NCBI GenBank assembly: GCA_005809105.1
Contig: SYLI01000027.1
Span: 1 to 64,000, forward strand
From: Verrucomicrobiales bacterium
Lineage (GTDB): Bacteria > Verrucomicrobiota > Verrucomicrobiia > Limisphaerales > UBA1100
Length of the DNA: 64,000 bases
Direction: 5' to 3'
Shown: in pieces, positions 9,616 through 18,819 of the stretch
Numbering within the stretch: the first letter of the stretch is position 1
How the letters are laid out: every line of letters begins with the position of its first letter
Notes under the pieces: generated by a model
Seen by the model: the letters and a program-made list of their open reading frames with translations, nothing else
What the model was told of the DNA's origin: nothing
The model's database searches: none
Program-made: the position numbers and the translations under genes

Positions 9616-10575
9616 TTAAACGTACCGACGGGGCAGTTCTGCGCCTGCCACAAAGCTAAGCTTGGCCACGTCACACATCTGATAGACGTGGATGCGGAAG
9701 TCCGGGCAGGTGCTGACGAGACAGTACGCATCGGTCGCACTAAAGCCGTGCTCGTCAATCAGCCACGCCATCAAATGTTGCGTGGCGCCGTGCACGGCGG
9801 TTTCCAGTGGGCGGGCTGAGTGGACAGCGATCAAGGCGTCGGCCTTTTCGATGCGTAGGCACGCCTGCCGCTTTTTGCGAATCACCTCCAGCTTGAGGCG
9901 CACGGTGGCGCAGGTTTCCGCCGCGGTTCCAGTGTACTCCGTGTCACCCTGGCTGGCGTGGACATCGCCCAGATACAGAAGGGCGCCGGGGTGAAACACG
10001 GGCATCAGGATGCGATTGCCCGGCGCAATGTCGCGCACGTCCAGATTGCCGCCCCATGCGCCCTGGCCGTCAATGCTGGTCAGCACTTCACGGTCGGGCG
10101 CAACGCCCAATGTGCCGATGAAGGGTGTGATGGGCCAGCGGATGCGCTCGTTAAAAGCCATCGTTCCGTCGCGCATCGTACCACTGGGACCTGGAGTGTG
10201 CCGCAGGATACGCGTCGTGTAATCCGCCGACAATTCGGGCCAGCGCGTGGATTCGCCCAGCGGGCCGCGTCGCGGGCCAATGGCGATCCATGAGTAGTCG
10301 GCCACCTCGATGTGCTCGATGAGCACCACTAGCACGTCACCGCGCTCAACGCCCTCGACATAAATGGGGCCGGCGATGGGGTTGGCCATCGGCGGGCTGC
10401 GGTCAAAGCCCGGACGTTTCCCTGGAATGGCCTTGTCATTCTCCGTCTTAAAATACCCGGTGCTCGCGTCCCATGTTTCCACTTCAAACACCTCGCCGGG
10501 TTTGACCCTGAGCAGGGGTTCATCACGCCAGTCAAATGCGTACTTTCGGGCCAGGTCTCGGGGGATGCGTTGCAT
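9616..10575 (-). CDS. Acetamidase/formamidase family protein
   Basis: A 319-residue protein with the FmdA/AmdA pattern: GEVFEVETWDAS near the N-terminus, GPIYVEGVERGDVLVV, then GNLDVRDIAPGNRILMPVFHPGALLYLGDVHASQGD. The last stretch contains the conserved acidic and histidine residues of the zinc-type formamidase fold. The likely reaction is hydrolysis of formamide or a short amide to ammonia and carboxylate; the true substrate is unknown. It is the last gene of a minus-strand operon, starting 8 bases after the amidohydrolase-like gene. The context suggests use of exported or scavenged amides. Confidence 0.85.
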   Translation of the reverse strand: MQRIPRDLARKYAFDWRDEPLLRVKPGEVFEVETWDASTGYFKTENDKAIPGKRPGFDRSPPMANPIAGPIYVEGVERGDVLVVLIEHIEVADYSWIAIGPRRGPLGESTRWPELSADYTTRILRHTPGPSGTMRDGTMAFNERIRWPITPFIGTLGVAPDREVLTSIDGQGAWGGNLDVRDIAPGNRILMPVFHPGALLYLGDVHASQGDTEYTGTAAETCATVRLKLEVIRKKRQACLRIEKADALIAVHSARPLETAVHGATQHLMAWLIDEHGFSATDAYCLVSTCPDFRIHVYQMCDVAKLSFVAGAELPRRYV

Positions 10576-10583
10576 TAGTTGAG

Positions 10584-11876
10584 TCAGGGGCGGGGGCGGT
10601 TTTTATAGCGGTCGTAGAGGCGCGTGTGGCGGCTCTCCAGCGACACTTCAACGCCGGCAATCCACATGCGCCGGACTTGGGCGCGAATGTCAAGGAGGTC
10701 GCCTTCCACTGCGATGAACGTGGCCTCTTTGCCAGCCTCGAGCGACCCTCGCCGCGTCGCATCCCCCATGAACTGGGCCGGTCGCAGCGTGATGGACTTT
10801 AGAGCCTCGGCGCGAGGCAGGCCATTAGCTGCTGCTTGCGCTGCAAGGTAGGGCAGGTTTCTGAGTTCTGAAGCCGCCCATCCCCCCATCGGCAGGCATA
10901 ACGCCATGGGCACGCCGGCGCGGTGCAGCACGCCGGGTGTGCGAAAGTGGAGATCCGCCGCGTGCTCGTCGTGGTGCGGCAATTCGAAGAGGGCATCAAA
11001 CACGACAGGCACCTTGTGCTCGGCCAGCAGTGGCGCCAGACTTCCAGCATCGCGCGCGCCGACGAGAATCATCGAGTAGCCGCGGCGCTTGGCCCAAGCG
11101 AGGGCGGCGGTAATCTGCCGGGCTTCCTGCGCGTGGACCATGATGGGCTGGCCACCTTTGAGGAACGGCAACACGCTCTCCCATGCGGGCACACGCCGGA
11201 AGTCTTTCAAGCCGGCAACGCGGGCCTTTTGATAGGCTTGCGCATCGTCAAAGAACCGATCCAGCGCACGTAGCCGCTCGGCTCGGTCATTGGCTTGTTC
11301 TTTTAATGATTTAACCTTGGGACCTGCGGGATCCTTTACCGACTTGGGTGCCGCGCTTAGCTCCATGGATGGCCAGTAGAGGTGCAGCGCGATGGGTTTT
11401 TTCGCCGTCATGGACTCCACGCCCCAGCCACTCAGTTGCATGAGGCCTGACTGGCCGGAAATCCGCCCCCCCATGGGCGCTACCAGAGCGTGGGTGATGC
11501 CATTGGCGCGCGCAACGGCGATGAGTTCAGAATCCGGATTGACCGAACCCCACGCCTCAACTTCCGGAAGAAATTCCCCGGCCTCCGTGGTGTCCAGCGT
11601 GGCGCGCACACCACTGATTTCCACAAGCCCCAACGATGTGGGCATTGCGATGAGGCCCGGATAGAGGTGCAGGCCCGGCAAATCTACCACACGCGCACCC
11701 GCAGGGCGCGCAACCGACTTGCCGACGGCGATGAGCTTGCCGCCTTCAACGAGTAACTCGGCCGGAGTAATGGGCTCGCCCACCATCGGGTGTGCGCTGG
11801 CGGCGCGGTAAACCACCGGCGCAGCCCACACGCAAAGCGCGTGCATCCACGCTAGGATGAGAAGAGCCGTGCGCAT
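10584..11876 (-). CDS. Secreted amidohydrolase-like protein lacking the HxH metal motif
   Basis: About 430 residues. The ATG at 11876 overlaps the preceding stop (TGATG) and is followed by a signal peptide (MRTALLILAWMHALCVWA). Amidohydrolase-superfamily features are the N-terminal composite beta domain (LLVEGGKLIAVGKSV), the strand LPGLHLYPGLIAMP, and the C-terminal ALKSITLRPAQFMGD / GSLEAGKEATFIAVEGDLLD. Where active enzymes have DxHxH after the PGLID strand, this protein reads AMPTSLGLV, so the first metal-binding motif is gone. It may be a non-catalytic partner of the neighbouring double-domain protein. That role is inference. Confidence 0.75.
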   Translation of the reverse strand: MRTALLILAWMHALCVWAAPVVYRAASAHPMVGEPITPAELLVEGGKLIAVGKSVARPAGARVVDLPGLHLYPGLIAMPTSLGLVEISGVRATLDTTEAGEFLPEVEAWGSVNPDSELIAVARANGITHALVAPMGGRISGQSGLMQLSGWGVESMTAKKPIALHLYWPSMELSAAPKSVKDPAGPKVKSLKEQANDRAERLRALDRFFDDAQAYQKARVAGLKDFRRVPAWESVLPFLKGGQPIMVHAQEARQITAALAWAKRRGYSMILVGARDAGSLAPLLAEHKVPVVFDALFELPHHDEHAADLHFRTPGVLHRAGVPMALCLPMGGWAASELRNLPYLAAQAAANGLPRAEALKSITLRPAQFMGDATRRGSLEAGKEATFIAVEGDLLDIRAQVRRMWIAGVEVSLESRHTRLYDRYKNRPRP

Positions 11877-14683
11877 CAGTCGTTCCTCCGGCATTCGTAA
11901 CAGCGGCCGGTGTCGTGGGCCGATTCGAGTGCGCGCCTGAAGAACGCGCCACGCGCCTTGTCGCCCGGCGAGGATTCGCCCGCAGGCGCCTGCGCCTGGG
12001 CTTTGGAGAGTAGCCTTTCGCGCTCTGCATGAAGACGGACAAACCGCTCGGGTGCACGGTCGCGGTCGTAGTAGAGCTTCCCGTCAATCCACGTTTGCCG
12101 GCAGAGAGCGGCGGTGGAAAGAGGGGCGTCGCTCCAGAGCGCGAGATCGGCGTGTTTGCCCACCTCAATGGAGCCCACCCAGCGGTCGATGCGCAACTGG
12201 CGCGCAGGGTTGATTGTGACAAACTTGAGCGCCTCAGCTTCGGGCACGCCGCCATACTTCACAGCCTTGGCCGCCTCCAGATTCAGCCGGCGCGCGAGAT
12301 CGGAAGAATCGGAATTAAAGCTCACCACCGCCCCGCGCTGGTGCATCAAGGCGCCCGCATGGGGGATGGCGTCGTAAACCTCAAACTTGTAAGCCCACCA
12401 GTCGGAGAAGGCCGACGCGCCCGCGCCGTGCTTGGCGATCTCATCGGCCACCTTGTAGCCTTCGAGCACGTGCTGCAGCGTGGCCACCTTGATGCCAAAC
12501 TGCTCCATGGTCCGCAGGAACACCAGAATCTCGTCCTGACGATAGGAGTGGCAGTGAATCCACCGCCGGCCCTCAAGGATTTCCACCAGCGCTTCCAATT
12601 CCAGATTGGGGCGCACGGGCGGGCCATCGGCGGCCTGTGCTGCGCGGTATTGCTGCGCAGCGGTGAAACGGTTGACGAAAAAGGCCCGCACTCCCATGCG
12701 CGTCTGCGGAAAACGCGTGGTGTGTTTTTCGCCCCAGTTGGACTGTTTTACGTTTTCTCCCAGCGCGAACTTGATCCCCGCGGGAGCCTCGGCAAACTTC
12801 AATCCCTCGGGCGGCTCGCCGTGGCGCAACTTGATCACCGCGTTCTGGCCGCCAATGGGATTGGCCGATCCGTGCAGGACATTGGCGGTGGTGAGCCCGC
12901 CGGCCAGCTGCCGGAAAATATTTTCCGTCTCGGAATTGATCACGTCGCCGATGCGCACCATGGCTGTGGAGGGCAGCGTGCCTTCATTGACACCGCCCAG
13001 GATCATGCTGTGGCTGTGGCAGTCGATAAGTCCGGGCGTGAGATGAAACCCCTGCGCGTCCACTTCCAGTTCCACTTTTCCTTCAAAGGGCAGGGGAGAC
13101 TTGCCGATGGCTTTTATGAGGCCGTTTTCAACCAGCACATCGGCGCGGGGCAGGACGCCATGGGGGCCGCACGTCCACACGGTGGCATTGCGAATGAGCA
13201 GGCGCCGGGGCGTCGCCAGCGGGCCGCGATAGTCTGCAGGCGAGGCCGCCACGCGAGCCTCAGACCCGGACTTTGGCGTGGACTTTGCCGAGGGCTTGGC
13301 CGATGGGGCCGGCGGCTCGGGAAAATGCGGCCGGCCTTCGATCCACACGCCCACCACCGTCGCATTGAGGTCAAAGTAACTCTTTCCCTCAACGATGGTG
13401 AGGTTGGCCAGCTTGCCCTTCTCGATGGTGCCCATCTGCGATTCAACCCCGCAGAGGGTGGCCGGCACCGTGGTCAGCGCCCCCAGCGCGTCGTCCTCGG
13501 ACAATCCGCGATCCAGCGCGCGCCTTAGGTTGGAGCGAAAGGCCTCGCGCTCGGGAAGGGCGTAGGTGGTCAGCGCCACGGTGAGCCCCTGCCGGCGCAG
13601 GAGCGCGGGAATTTCCGGCGCCCAATCCCAGTCCCGCAATTCGTTGAGCGAGACTTGCTGCCAGTCGGTTTTTTCCGGGAACGCCGGCAGCTCGGGCTGG
13701 TGGAGGGGCACGATGAAGGGCGCCTTGGACGCCTTCGCCAATTCGGGCCGGCGCCATTCCTGTCCGCTGGCAACAAGGATGGGGGAGAGCTCCTGTTCGT
13801 CGGAGAGCAATCGTGCGCGGTGATTCATGAGCGCGCTGCCCGGCTCAAACACCGTGGGCAGCACCGGCCGCGGGCCCATCGCCGGGCGCAATGCGTCAAG
13901 TGCAGGGTTGAAATCCGGACGCGAACTCTGCGGGTGGGCGGTGAAATAGACGCGTGCGGCCACTTGGTGCCGCGCATCCAGAAACGCCTGACGCACGGTG
14001 GCAATCACCCCCATGAGCGATCCCGGATACCCTTCGTCGCGGTCGCCGGGCGTCTCGAAGGCGACATGTTGAAACACGTCGGGCTTCACGATGACTCGAT
14101 TGGGATCAGCCTCGGTCAGGAGGACGAAGGCACTGGTGCCGCGGATGATGCCGGCCGAGGGCACCACATTGGCGGCCGTGAAACCAAGGGCGCGAAGCGT
14201 CTGGTTTTCCTTCTCCCTCGGGGCATATTTATCGGCAACGCGATAAGCAGGGGTGATGCGCGCCACCTCATAGCCCGGGCCAGTGGCGCCCATGTCCTGC
14301 CGTGTCTGGGGCACTCCCGGAAATGCGATTCCAGAAGTCGCCCCGATGGGTGTCGTTGCGCGATTGGAGATGGGTGCTGCTGCCGTGGTCTCGGGAAGGT
14401 AGGGGTCAATAAATCCAGCGTAGATAACTTTACCCGACATGTCCCACACGCGCGCGTCCGTGGGAAGCGCCTCTCCCGCTTTGAGAATGGCGTCAATCCG
14501 CCCATGGCGCACGATGACCGTGGCGTTGGCCCCCGCATCACCGGGCCGCGTGACAACCCTTGCGCCAACCAGTGCGTGGACACCGGGGGGTTCGGGGCGT
14601 TGTCCGGCGGGAGAAAGTTCGCCGGGGGCAGCCACCAGTCGCAGCAGAAAGCAAAACATGGCCGGCCACCACAACAAGAACAT
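11876..14683 (-). CDS. Secreted tandem amidohydrolase-domain protein
   Basis: About 935 residues with two amidohydrolase-type domains. The ATG at 14683 is followed by a hydrophobic signal segment (MFLLWWPAMFCFLLRLVA); longer frames run antisense into purN. Domain 1 (about residues 30-450) has GKVIYAGFIDPYLPETT, so it lacks HxH. Domain 2 (about residues 480-900) keeps GLIDCHSHSM (near residue 553), a later WIHCHSYR, LQHVLEGYK and SFNSDSSD, which would supply the usual metal and catalytic ligands. The C-terminus (TGRCYECRRND) holds an unexplained Cys pair. Similar long proteins occur in Planctomycetes and Verrucomicrobiota. Substrate unknown; imidazolonepropionase-like chemistry is possible for domain 2. 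Confidence 0.8.
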   Translation of the reverse strand: MFLLWWPAMFCFLLRLVAAPGELSPAGQRPEPPGVHALVGARVVTRPGDAGANATVIVRHGRIDAILKAGEALPTDARVWDMSGKVIYAGFIDPYLPETTAAAPISNRATTPIGATSGIAFPGVPQTRQDMGATGPGYEVARITPAYRVADKYAPREKENQTLRALGFTAANVVPSAGIIRGTSAFVLLTEADPNRVIVKPDVFQHVAFETPGDRDEGYPGSLMGVIATVRQAFLDARHQVAARVYFTAHPQSSRPDFNPALDALRPAMGPRPVLPTVFEPGSALMNHRARLLSDEQELSPILVASGQEWRRPELAKASKAPFIVPLHQPELPAFPEKTDWQQVSLNELRDWDWAPEIPALLRRQGLTVALTTYALPEREAFRSNLRRALDRGLSEDDALGALTTVPATLCGVESQMGTIEKGKLANLTIVEGKSYFDLNATVVGVWIEGRPHFPEPPAPSAKPSAKSTPKSGSEARVAASPADYRGPLATPRRLLIRNATVWTCGPHGVLPRADVLVENGLIKAIGKSPLPFEGKVELEVDAQGFHLTPGLIDCHSHSMILGGVNEGTLPSTAMVRIGDVINSETENIFRQLAGGLTTANVLHGSANPIGGQNAVIKLRHGEPPEGLKFAEAPAGIKFALGENVKQSNWGEKHTTRFPQTRMGVRAFFVNRFTAAQQYRAAQAADGPPVRPNLELEALVEILEGRRWIHCHSYRQDEILVFLRTMEQFGIKVATLQHVLEGYKVADEIAKHGAGASAFSDWWAYKFEVYDAIPHAGALMHQRGAVVSFNSDSSDLARRLNLEAAKAVKYGGVPEAEALKFVTINPARQLRIDRWVGSIEVGKHADLALWSDAPLSTAALCRQTWIDGKLYYDRDRAPERFVRLHAERERLLSKAQAQAPAGESSPGDKARGAFFRRALESAHDTGRCYECRRND

Positions 14684-14797
14684 GGGCCAAAGACTAAGTG
14701 TCAATCCGACCACGGCAAAGATTTTTCTGCGTCGGCATCCAAGCGGGCGAGGATTGCGTTGCGAAGCCACAAGAGCCCTGTGTACCGTGGCGCGGCG

Positions 14798-15427
14798 ATG
14801 AGCCTTTCTGCAAAGTTCCGACTGGGTGTGCTGGGTTCGGGTGCCGGCTCCAACATGGTGGCCATCGCCCATGCCGCGTCGGCGCCGGATTATCCGGCGA
14901 AGATTGCGCTCGTCCTGAGCGACGTCGCCAACGCCGGAATCCTCAACCAAGCTGCGTCGCTGGGACTGCCGCACCGGCATATTGCGCCCGGGCAGTTTCG
15001 CACGAAGCTCGATGATGCCGCCGAGGCTGCCTACATCCACGCGCTGCGAGAGGCGCAGGTGGATCTGGTGGTGCTCGCGGGATTCATGAGGGTGCTCAAG
15101 GGCCAGTTCCTTCGGGCCTTTGAAGGGCGTGTCGTCAATGTGCATCCGTCCTTACTGCCTGCCTTTCCCGGGCTGGATGCCTGGAAGCAGGCGCTGGAGC
15201 ACGGCGTCAAGATCACCGGCTGCACCGTCCATTTTGTAGATCAGGGATTGGATACCGGCGCCATCATCGCGCAGGAAGGCACGCCGGTGCTGGACAGCGA
15301 CACAGCCGAGACTCTTCACGCGCGCATTCATGAAGCCGAGCACCGCGTGTATCCGGCAGCGATCGCCGCCCTCGCGCTGGGGCGTGTGGCGTTGCAGGGG
15401 CGGCGCACGCACTTGCGAGCGCCATGA
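14798..15427 (+). CDS. purN: Phosphoribosylglycinamide formyltransferase
   Basis: A 209-residue enzyme that transfers a formyl group from 10-formyl-THF to GAR in purine synthesis. Visible are the N-terminal LGVLGSGAGSNM, the catalytic Asn/His of VVNVHPSLLPAFPG, and CTVHFVDQGLDTGAIIAQ with the catalytic Asp. The start ATG at 14798 precedes MSLSAKFRLGVL; a much longer open frame upstream is only antisense to the amidohydrolase gene. It is divergent from that gene with 114 bases between starts. Confidence 0.95.
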   Translation: MSLSAKFRLGVLGSGAGSNMVAIAHAASAPDYPAKIALVLSDVANAGILNQAASLGLPHRHIAPGQFRTKLDDAAEAAYIHALREAQVDLVVLAGFMRVLKGQFLRAFEGRVVNVHPSLLPAFPGLDAWKQALEHGVKITGCTVHFVDQGLDTGAIIAQEGTPVLDSDTAETLHARIHEAEHRVYPAAIAALALGRVALQGRRTHLRAP

Positions 15428-15526
15428 TTCCGCCAAAAAAGGGCAAGAAAAAGATGGCGTTCTCGTGCGGTCGCTGGCAAATCAACCCGGTCAAACGCGT
15501 GCAGGGTTCTGCGCGCGGGTTTTTCC

Positions 15527-16447
15527 GTGCCAATTCAACGCAAGCGTAGCGCGCCCCGCGCGGTGAGTGAGTCGAAGCAGCAGCTTCGATTTGGACTGCC
15601 CAAGGGCAGCCTGCAAGAGGCCACGGTGGAGAAGCTGGCCAAGGCCGGTTGGCACGTGCAGGTGAGCAGCCGCTCATACATCCCCTACGTTGATGACCCG
15701 GAAATGGAGATTCGCCTCATCCGCGCACAGGAGATGAGCGTGTATGTGGAGCGCGGCTATCTGGACTGTGGCATCACAGGCAAAGATTGGATTGAGGAGA
15801 ACAATTCCAGCGTGCACGAGGTAGGCGAGTTTCTTTTCAGCAAGGCCACGCGCAGACCAGCGCGCTGGGTGCTGGCTGTTCCAGAGCATTCGCCCATCAA
15901 GTCGGTGAAGGATTTGCAGGGAAAACGCATCGCCACCGAGGTGGTGAGCATGACCCAGCGCTGGCTCAAACGCCATGGCGTCAAGGCGCACGTGGAGTTT
16001 TCATGGGGCGCGACGGAAGTGAAGGCGCACGAGTTGGTGGACGCAATCGTCGAGGTCACGGAAACGGGATCGAGCCTGCGTGCCAACAATCTGCGCATTG
16101 TTGAAGAGCTCATGGCCTCCACGCCGCGGCTCATTGCCAATCACGCCGCATGGGACCAAGCCTGGAAGCGGCAGAAAATCGAGACGCTGGCGTTGATGCT
16201 GCGCGGAGCCCTCGAGGCGGAGACCAAGGTCGGCCTCAAGCTCAACATCGCGCAAGCCAATCTGGACCGGCTGCTCTCGCGCCTTCCGGCACTTCGCAAT
16301 CCCACCATCTCGCAGCTCAGCCAGCCCGGCTGGGTGGCGGTGGAGACGATTATTGACGAGTCGGTCGTGCGCCGGATGATTCCCGAACTGAAGGCCGCCG
16401 GTGCGGAAGGAATCATTGAATACCCCCTCAACAAGGTAGTATACTAG
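15527..16447 (+). CDS. hisG: ATP phosphoribosyltransferase, long form
   Basis: A protein of up to 306 residues catalysing the first step of histidine synthesis. The catalytic domain begins at [14 protein letters not shown], and the phosphate loop is [13 protein letters not shown]. The C-terminal about 75 residues ([17 protein letters not shown] to [13 protein letters not shown]) form the regulatory HisG_C domain, so this is the long, homohexameric form that does not need HisZ. The start is uncertain: GTG at 15527, or GTG at 15563, which would remove a basic 12-residue extension. Neither has a clear Shine-Dalgarno sequence. A 33-residue basic protein gene follows after 15 bases. Confidence 0.94.
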   Translation: MPIQRKRSAPRAVSESKQQLRFGLPKGSLQEATVEKLAKAGWHVQVSSRSYIPYVDDPEMEIRLIRAQEMSVYVERGYLDCGITGKDWIEENNSSVHEVGEFLFSKATRRPARWVLAVPEHSPIKSVKDLQGKRIATEVVSMTQRWLKRHGVKAHVEFSWGATEVKAHELVDAIVEVTETGSSLRANNLRIVEELMASTPRLIANHAAWDQAWKRQKIETLALMLRGALEAETKVGLKLNIAQANLDRLLSRLPALRNPTISQLSQPGWVAVETIIDESVVRRMIPELKAAGAEGIIEYPLNKVVY

Positions 16448-16462
16448 CCAAGAGAAAACCGT

Positions 16463-16564
16463 ATGGGTTCCATCAAGAAGCGCCGCAAGGCTAAGATCAA
16501 CAAGCACAAGCGCCGTAAGAAGTCGCGCGCCAATCGCCACAAGAAGCGTACGTGGCAGCAGTAG
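16463..16564 (+). CDS. 33-residue basic AURKAIP1/COX24-type ribosomal protein (bS22-like)
   Basis: A very small gene encoding MGSIKKRRKAKINKHKRRKK followed by 13 more residues ending RTWQQ. The start MGS-I-KKRRK and the extremely basic composition match the AURKAIP1/COX24-domain proteins. In mycobacteria a 33-residue member (MGSVIKKRRK...) is known as a small-subunit ribosomal protein near the decoding site. Same length and same N-terminal pattern support the same role here. It lies 15 bases after hisG and ends directly before a perfect 9-bp inverted repeat, so it probably closes that transcription unit. Confidence 0.88.
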   Translation: MGSIKKRRKAKINKHKRRKKSRANRHKKRTWQQ

Positions 16565-16585
16565 GCTTTAGGCTGCGCCTAAAGC
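16565..16585 (+). terminator. Perfect hairpin after the bS22-like gene
   Basis: GCTTTAGGC (16565-16573) and GCCTAAAGC (16577-16585) are perfect reverse complements around a 3-base loop, placed immediately after the stop codon. No run of T follows (next bases are TCCTGCGC), so it is not a textbook intrinsic terminator. It could be a transcript 3'-end stabiliser or part of a Rho-dependent or bidirectional end signal. Confidence 0.5.
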
Positions 16586-16621
16586 TCCTGCGCGCCCACG
16601 CCGCTTAGAAGGCTAAGCGTG

Positions 16622-18331
16622 ATGAGTCCTCCAATCGACACTTGCAAGCTGCCGCTGTTGCTGGCGGCGGTGCTTGCTGGCGGGTGTGCGGGCGTCGCGC
16701 AGGGACCACCAGCCATCACGCCCCCTTCGCTGGAAGGTGGGACCATCGTCGATACTCGGCCGCAGGACGATCCGGCGGCGATGGAGCGGCGCATCAAGGC
16801 CGTCGCGCATTTTTCCGCAGGCGTCAGCCATGAGGCTCGACAACGACGCGCCGACGCGCTGGACGAGTTCCACAAAGCGGCGATGGCCGATCCTGCCGAC
16901 GAGGAACTGGCGCTGCGTGTCGCACGGCGACTGTTGGAGGCGAGGGATGCAGCGCGTGCGGTGCAAGTGCTGCTCTTGGCCACGGAAAAGTCGCCGCGGT
17001 CCGCCGCTTTGGATGCCTTCTTGAGCATTGCCTACGCGCAGGAGGGCAAGCTCGATTTTGCCATCCGCGCCGCCAACACCTCCATCGCCAAGGCGCCCGG
17101 CGCCATCCAGGGGTACAAAAACCTGTGCGCCATTTACGGCGATCGCGACCGTCAAAAGGATTGCCTTGCCGTACTGCATCGCGCCGCGGCCCAGAAAGAG
17201 GTGGATGCGGAGTTCCTCATCGAGCTGGCGATGATGCACCGGGTGTATGCGATCAAGTGGCCTGCTGAGTCGCAGGGAGTGGCCTCTCGCGTGCGCGAAT
17301 TCCTCGCCAAGGCTCGCGGTTTAAAGTCGCAAAATCCACTTCATCTTCGCACTCTGGCAGAAGCATTCCGCATCACGGGGGACTATGAGCAGTCGGCGGC
17401 GGTGTTTGAGGAATTGCTGGCCCGTGTGCCCGATGAGCCCGCGCTGCAGGAACAGGCGGTGGAAATCTTCCTGGCTGCGGACAAGCTGGCCTTGGCAGCC
17501 CAGTGGATCAACACGCTTTTGTCAGATGACCCTGAGAGCCCACAGGCAAATCGGCTGATGGGATTGTTGTGCATCGAGCAGCGCAACCACGCCAAAGCCA
17601 GCCTCTTCTTTGCGAAGGTTCTTGAGTTTAACCCCGCATTCGAGCCGGGCTACTTTGAACTGGCCGAATCGCTCTTGATGGAGAAAAAGCCCAAGGAGGC
17701 CATGGTGGTGCTGGAGAGGGCGCGCCGTGGTTTTAAGCCCAGTTTCCTGCTGGAGTACATGACCTCCTCGGTGCAGATGCAACTCAAGGACCATCCGGCG
17801 GCGGTCAAGCACATCCTCCTCGCAGAACAATTGGCAACGAGCACGGCGCCCGAAAGCCTCTCGCCGGGCTTTTACTTTCAACTGGGCGCGACGCAGGAAC
17901 GCAACCGGAACTATCGGGAAGCGGAAGCGGCCTTTCGCAAGGCCATCGGCATGAAGGCCGACTTCGCCCCGGCCCTCAACTATCTGGGCTTCATGTTTGC
18001 CGAGCGCGGGGAGAATCTCAAGGAAGCCAAGACCTTGATCGAACGCGCGCTGGCGGTGGAGCCCAACTCGACCGCCTATCTGGACAGCATGGCGTGGGTG
18101 ATCTTTCAACTGGGCGATCCCAAGGCGGCGCTTGGCTGGCAGTTGCGCGCGCTCAAGGGAATGGAGGCCGAGAAGGATTCTGACGCCGTGCTCTACGAGC
18201 ATCTGGGGGACATTTACCGCGCGCTCAAGGACGATCCGAAGGCGCGCGAGTTCTGGAAAAAGTCGCTCGCGGTGGAACCCAACCCCAAGGTTTTGGAGCG
18301 GCTCAATCAACTCCCTCCGGAGAAACCTTGA
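16622..18331 (+). CDS. TPR-repeat lipoprotein
   Basis: About 569 residues beginning with a signal peptide and a probable lipobox, LAGGC (Cys about residue 22). The rest is built of tetratricopeptide-type helical repeats. The clearest are near the C-terminus: LGATQERNRNYREAEAAFRKAIGM, then ALNYLGFMFAERG and ALAVEPNSTAYLDSMAWVIFQLGDP. This pattern is common in cell-envelope scaffold proteins. The start may be GTG at 16619 or ATG at 16622. It is followed 4 bases after its stop by the DUF2203 gene. Exact function is unknown. Confidence 0.85.
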   Translation: MSPPIDTCKLPLLLAAVLAGGCAGVAQGPPAITPPSLEGGTIVDTRPQDDPAAMERRIKAVAHFSAGVSHEARQRRADALDEFHKAAMADPADEELALRVARRLLEARDAARAVQVLLLATEKSPRSAALDAFLSIAYAQEGKLDFAIRAANTSIAKAPGAIQGYKNLCAIYGDRDRQKDCLAVLHRAAAQKEVDAEFLIELAMMHRVYAIKWPAESQGVASRVREFLAKARGLKSQNPLHLRTLAEAFRITGDYEQSAAVFEELLARVPDEPALQEQAVEIFLAADKLALAAQWINTLLSDDPESPQANRLMGLLCIEQRNHAKASLFFAKVLEFNPAFEPGYFELAESLLMEKKPKEAMVVLERARRGFKPSFLLEYMTSSVQMQLKDHPAAVKHILLAEQLATSTAPESLSPGFYFQLGATQERNRNYREAEAAFRKAIGMKADFAPALNYLGFMFAERGENLKEAKTLIERALAVEPNSTAYLDSMAWVIFQLGDPKAALGWQLRALKGMEAEKDSDAVLYEHLGDIYRALKDDPKAREFWKKSLAVEPNPKVLERLNQLPPEKP

Positions 18332-18335
18332 GTTC

Positions 18336-18725
18336 ATGGCGGATCGATTCAAGGTCCACTACACGCCCGCGCAGGCCCGGCGGCTCTTGCCGCGGCTGCG
18401 CCAGTGGCTGGAGGAAATGGAAGTGCTGGCATCCGAGCTGGTGACGCTGGACAAGTACATTAGCGGATTGCTGGAGCAGGGGCGCGACGCCGGAGGTTCT
18501 GAGGTTGGCAGGCGCATCCGCTCGATCACGCGCCTTAACCGCATCCTTGCGGAATTCTCCCAGCGCGAAATCCAGATCAAGGACCTCCATCGCGGCCTTC
18601 TGGACATCCCCTCAAGGATCAACGGGCAGGAGGCATTTCTCTGCTGGGAAAAGAGCGAGGCCGACTTGAGCCACTGGCATCCACTGGAGGCGGGATACGC
18701 TGGCCGCCAGCCGCTTCCCGAGTGA
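18336..18725 (+). CDS. DUF2203 family protein
   Basis: A 129-residue soluble protein. It starts MADRFKVHYTPAQARRLLPRLRQWL, a typical opening of the DUF2203 family, and ends with an AFLCWEKSEADLSHWHPLE segment that is highly characteristic of the family. The middle is helical and charged. Family function is not known. It is only 4 bases after the TPR lipoprotein gene, so the two are co-transcribed. Confidence 0.85.
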   Translation: MADRFKVHYTPAQARRLLPRLRQWLEEMEVLASELVTLDKYISGLLEQGRDAGGSEVGRRIRSITRLNRILAEFSQREIQIKDLHRGLLDIPSRINGQEAFLCWEKSEADLSHWHPLEAGYAGRQPLPE

Positions 18726-18742
18726 TTTATTAAGGCGATTCC

Positions 18743-18748
18743 TTGACA
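18743..18748 (+). promoter_or_regulatory. Possible -35 element upstream of the Gld-type ABC locus
   Basis: A perfect TTGACA sits in a locally AT-rich patch, about 70 bases before the ABC ATPase start, in the 94-base gap after the DUF2203 gene. No good -10 hexamer is found at the usual 16-18 base spacing (the region reads CCATGCAT), so this is only a candidate promoter for the 18.8-28.5 kb operon. Confidence 0.25.
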
Positions 18749-18819
18749 CATGTAGTAAAACCTTTCCATGCATTTGCCCCTCTTGGGCATGCCTTGGCAA
18801 TGACGCAACCAGACGGACG

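Noticed and set aside
12029-13528. A 499-codon plus-strand frame inside the amidohydrolase gene
   Set aside because: The opposite strand carries recognisable amidohydrolase motifs. This frame has no motif, no ribosome site and a composition typical of an antisense shadow.
13655-14797. Long N-terminal extension of purN
   Set aside because: The frame is open, but it is antisense to the amidohydrolase gene. PurN proteins start at MSLSAKFRLGVL, which fits the normal family length.
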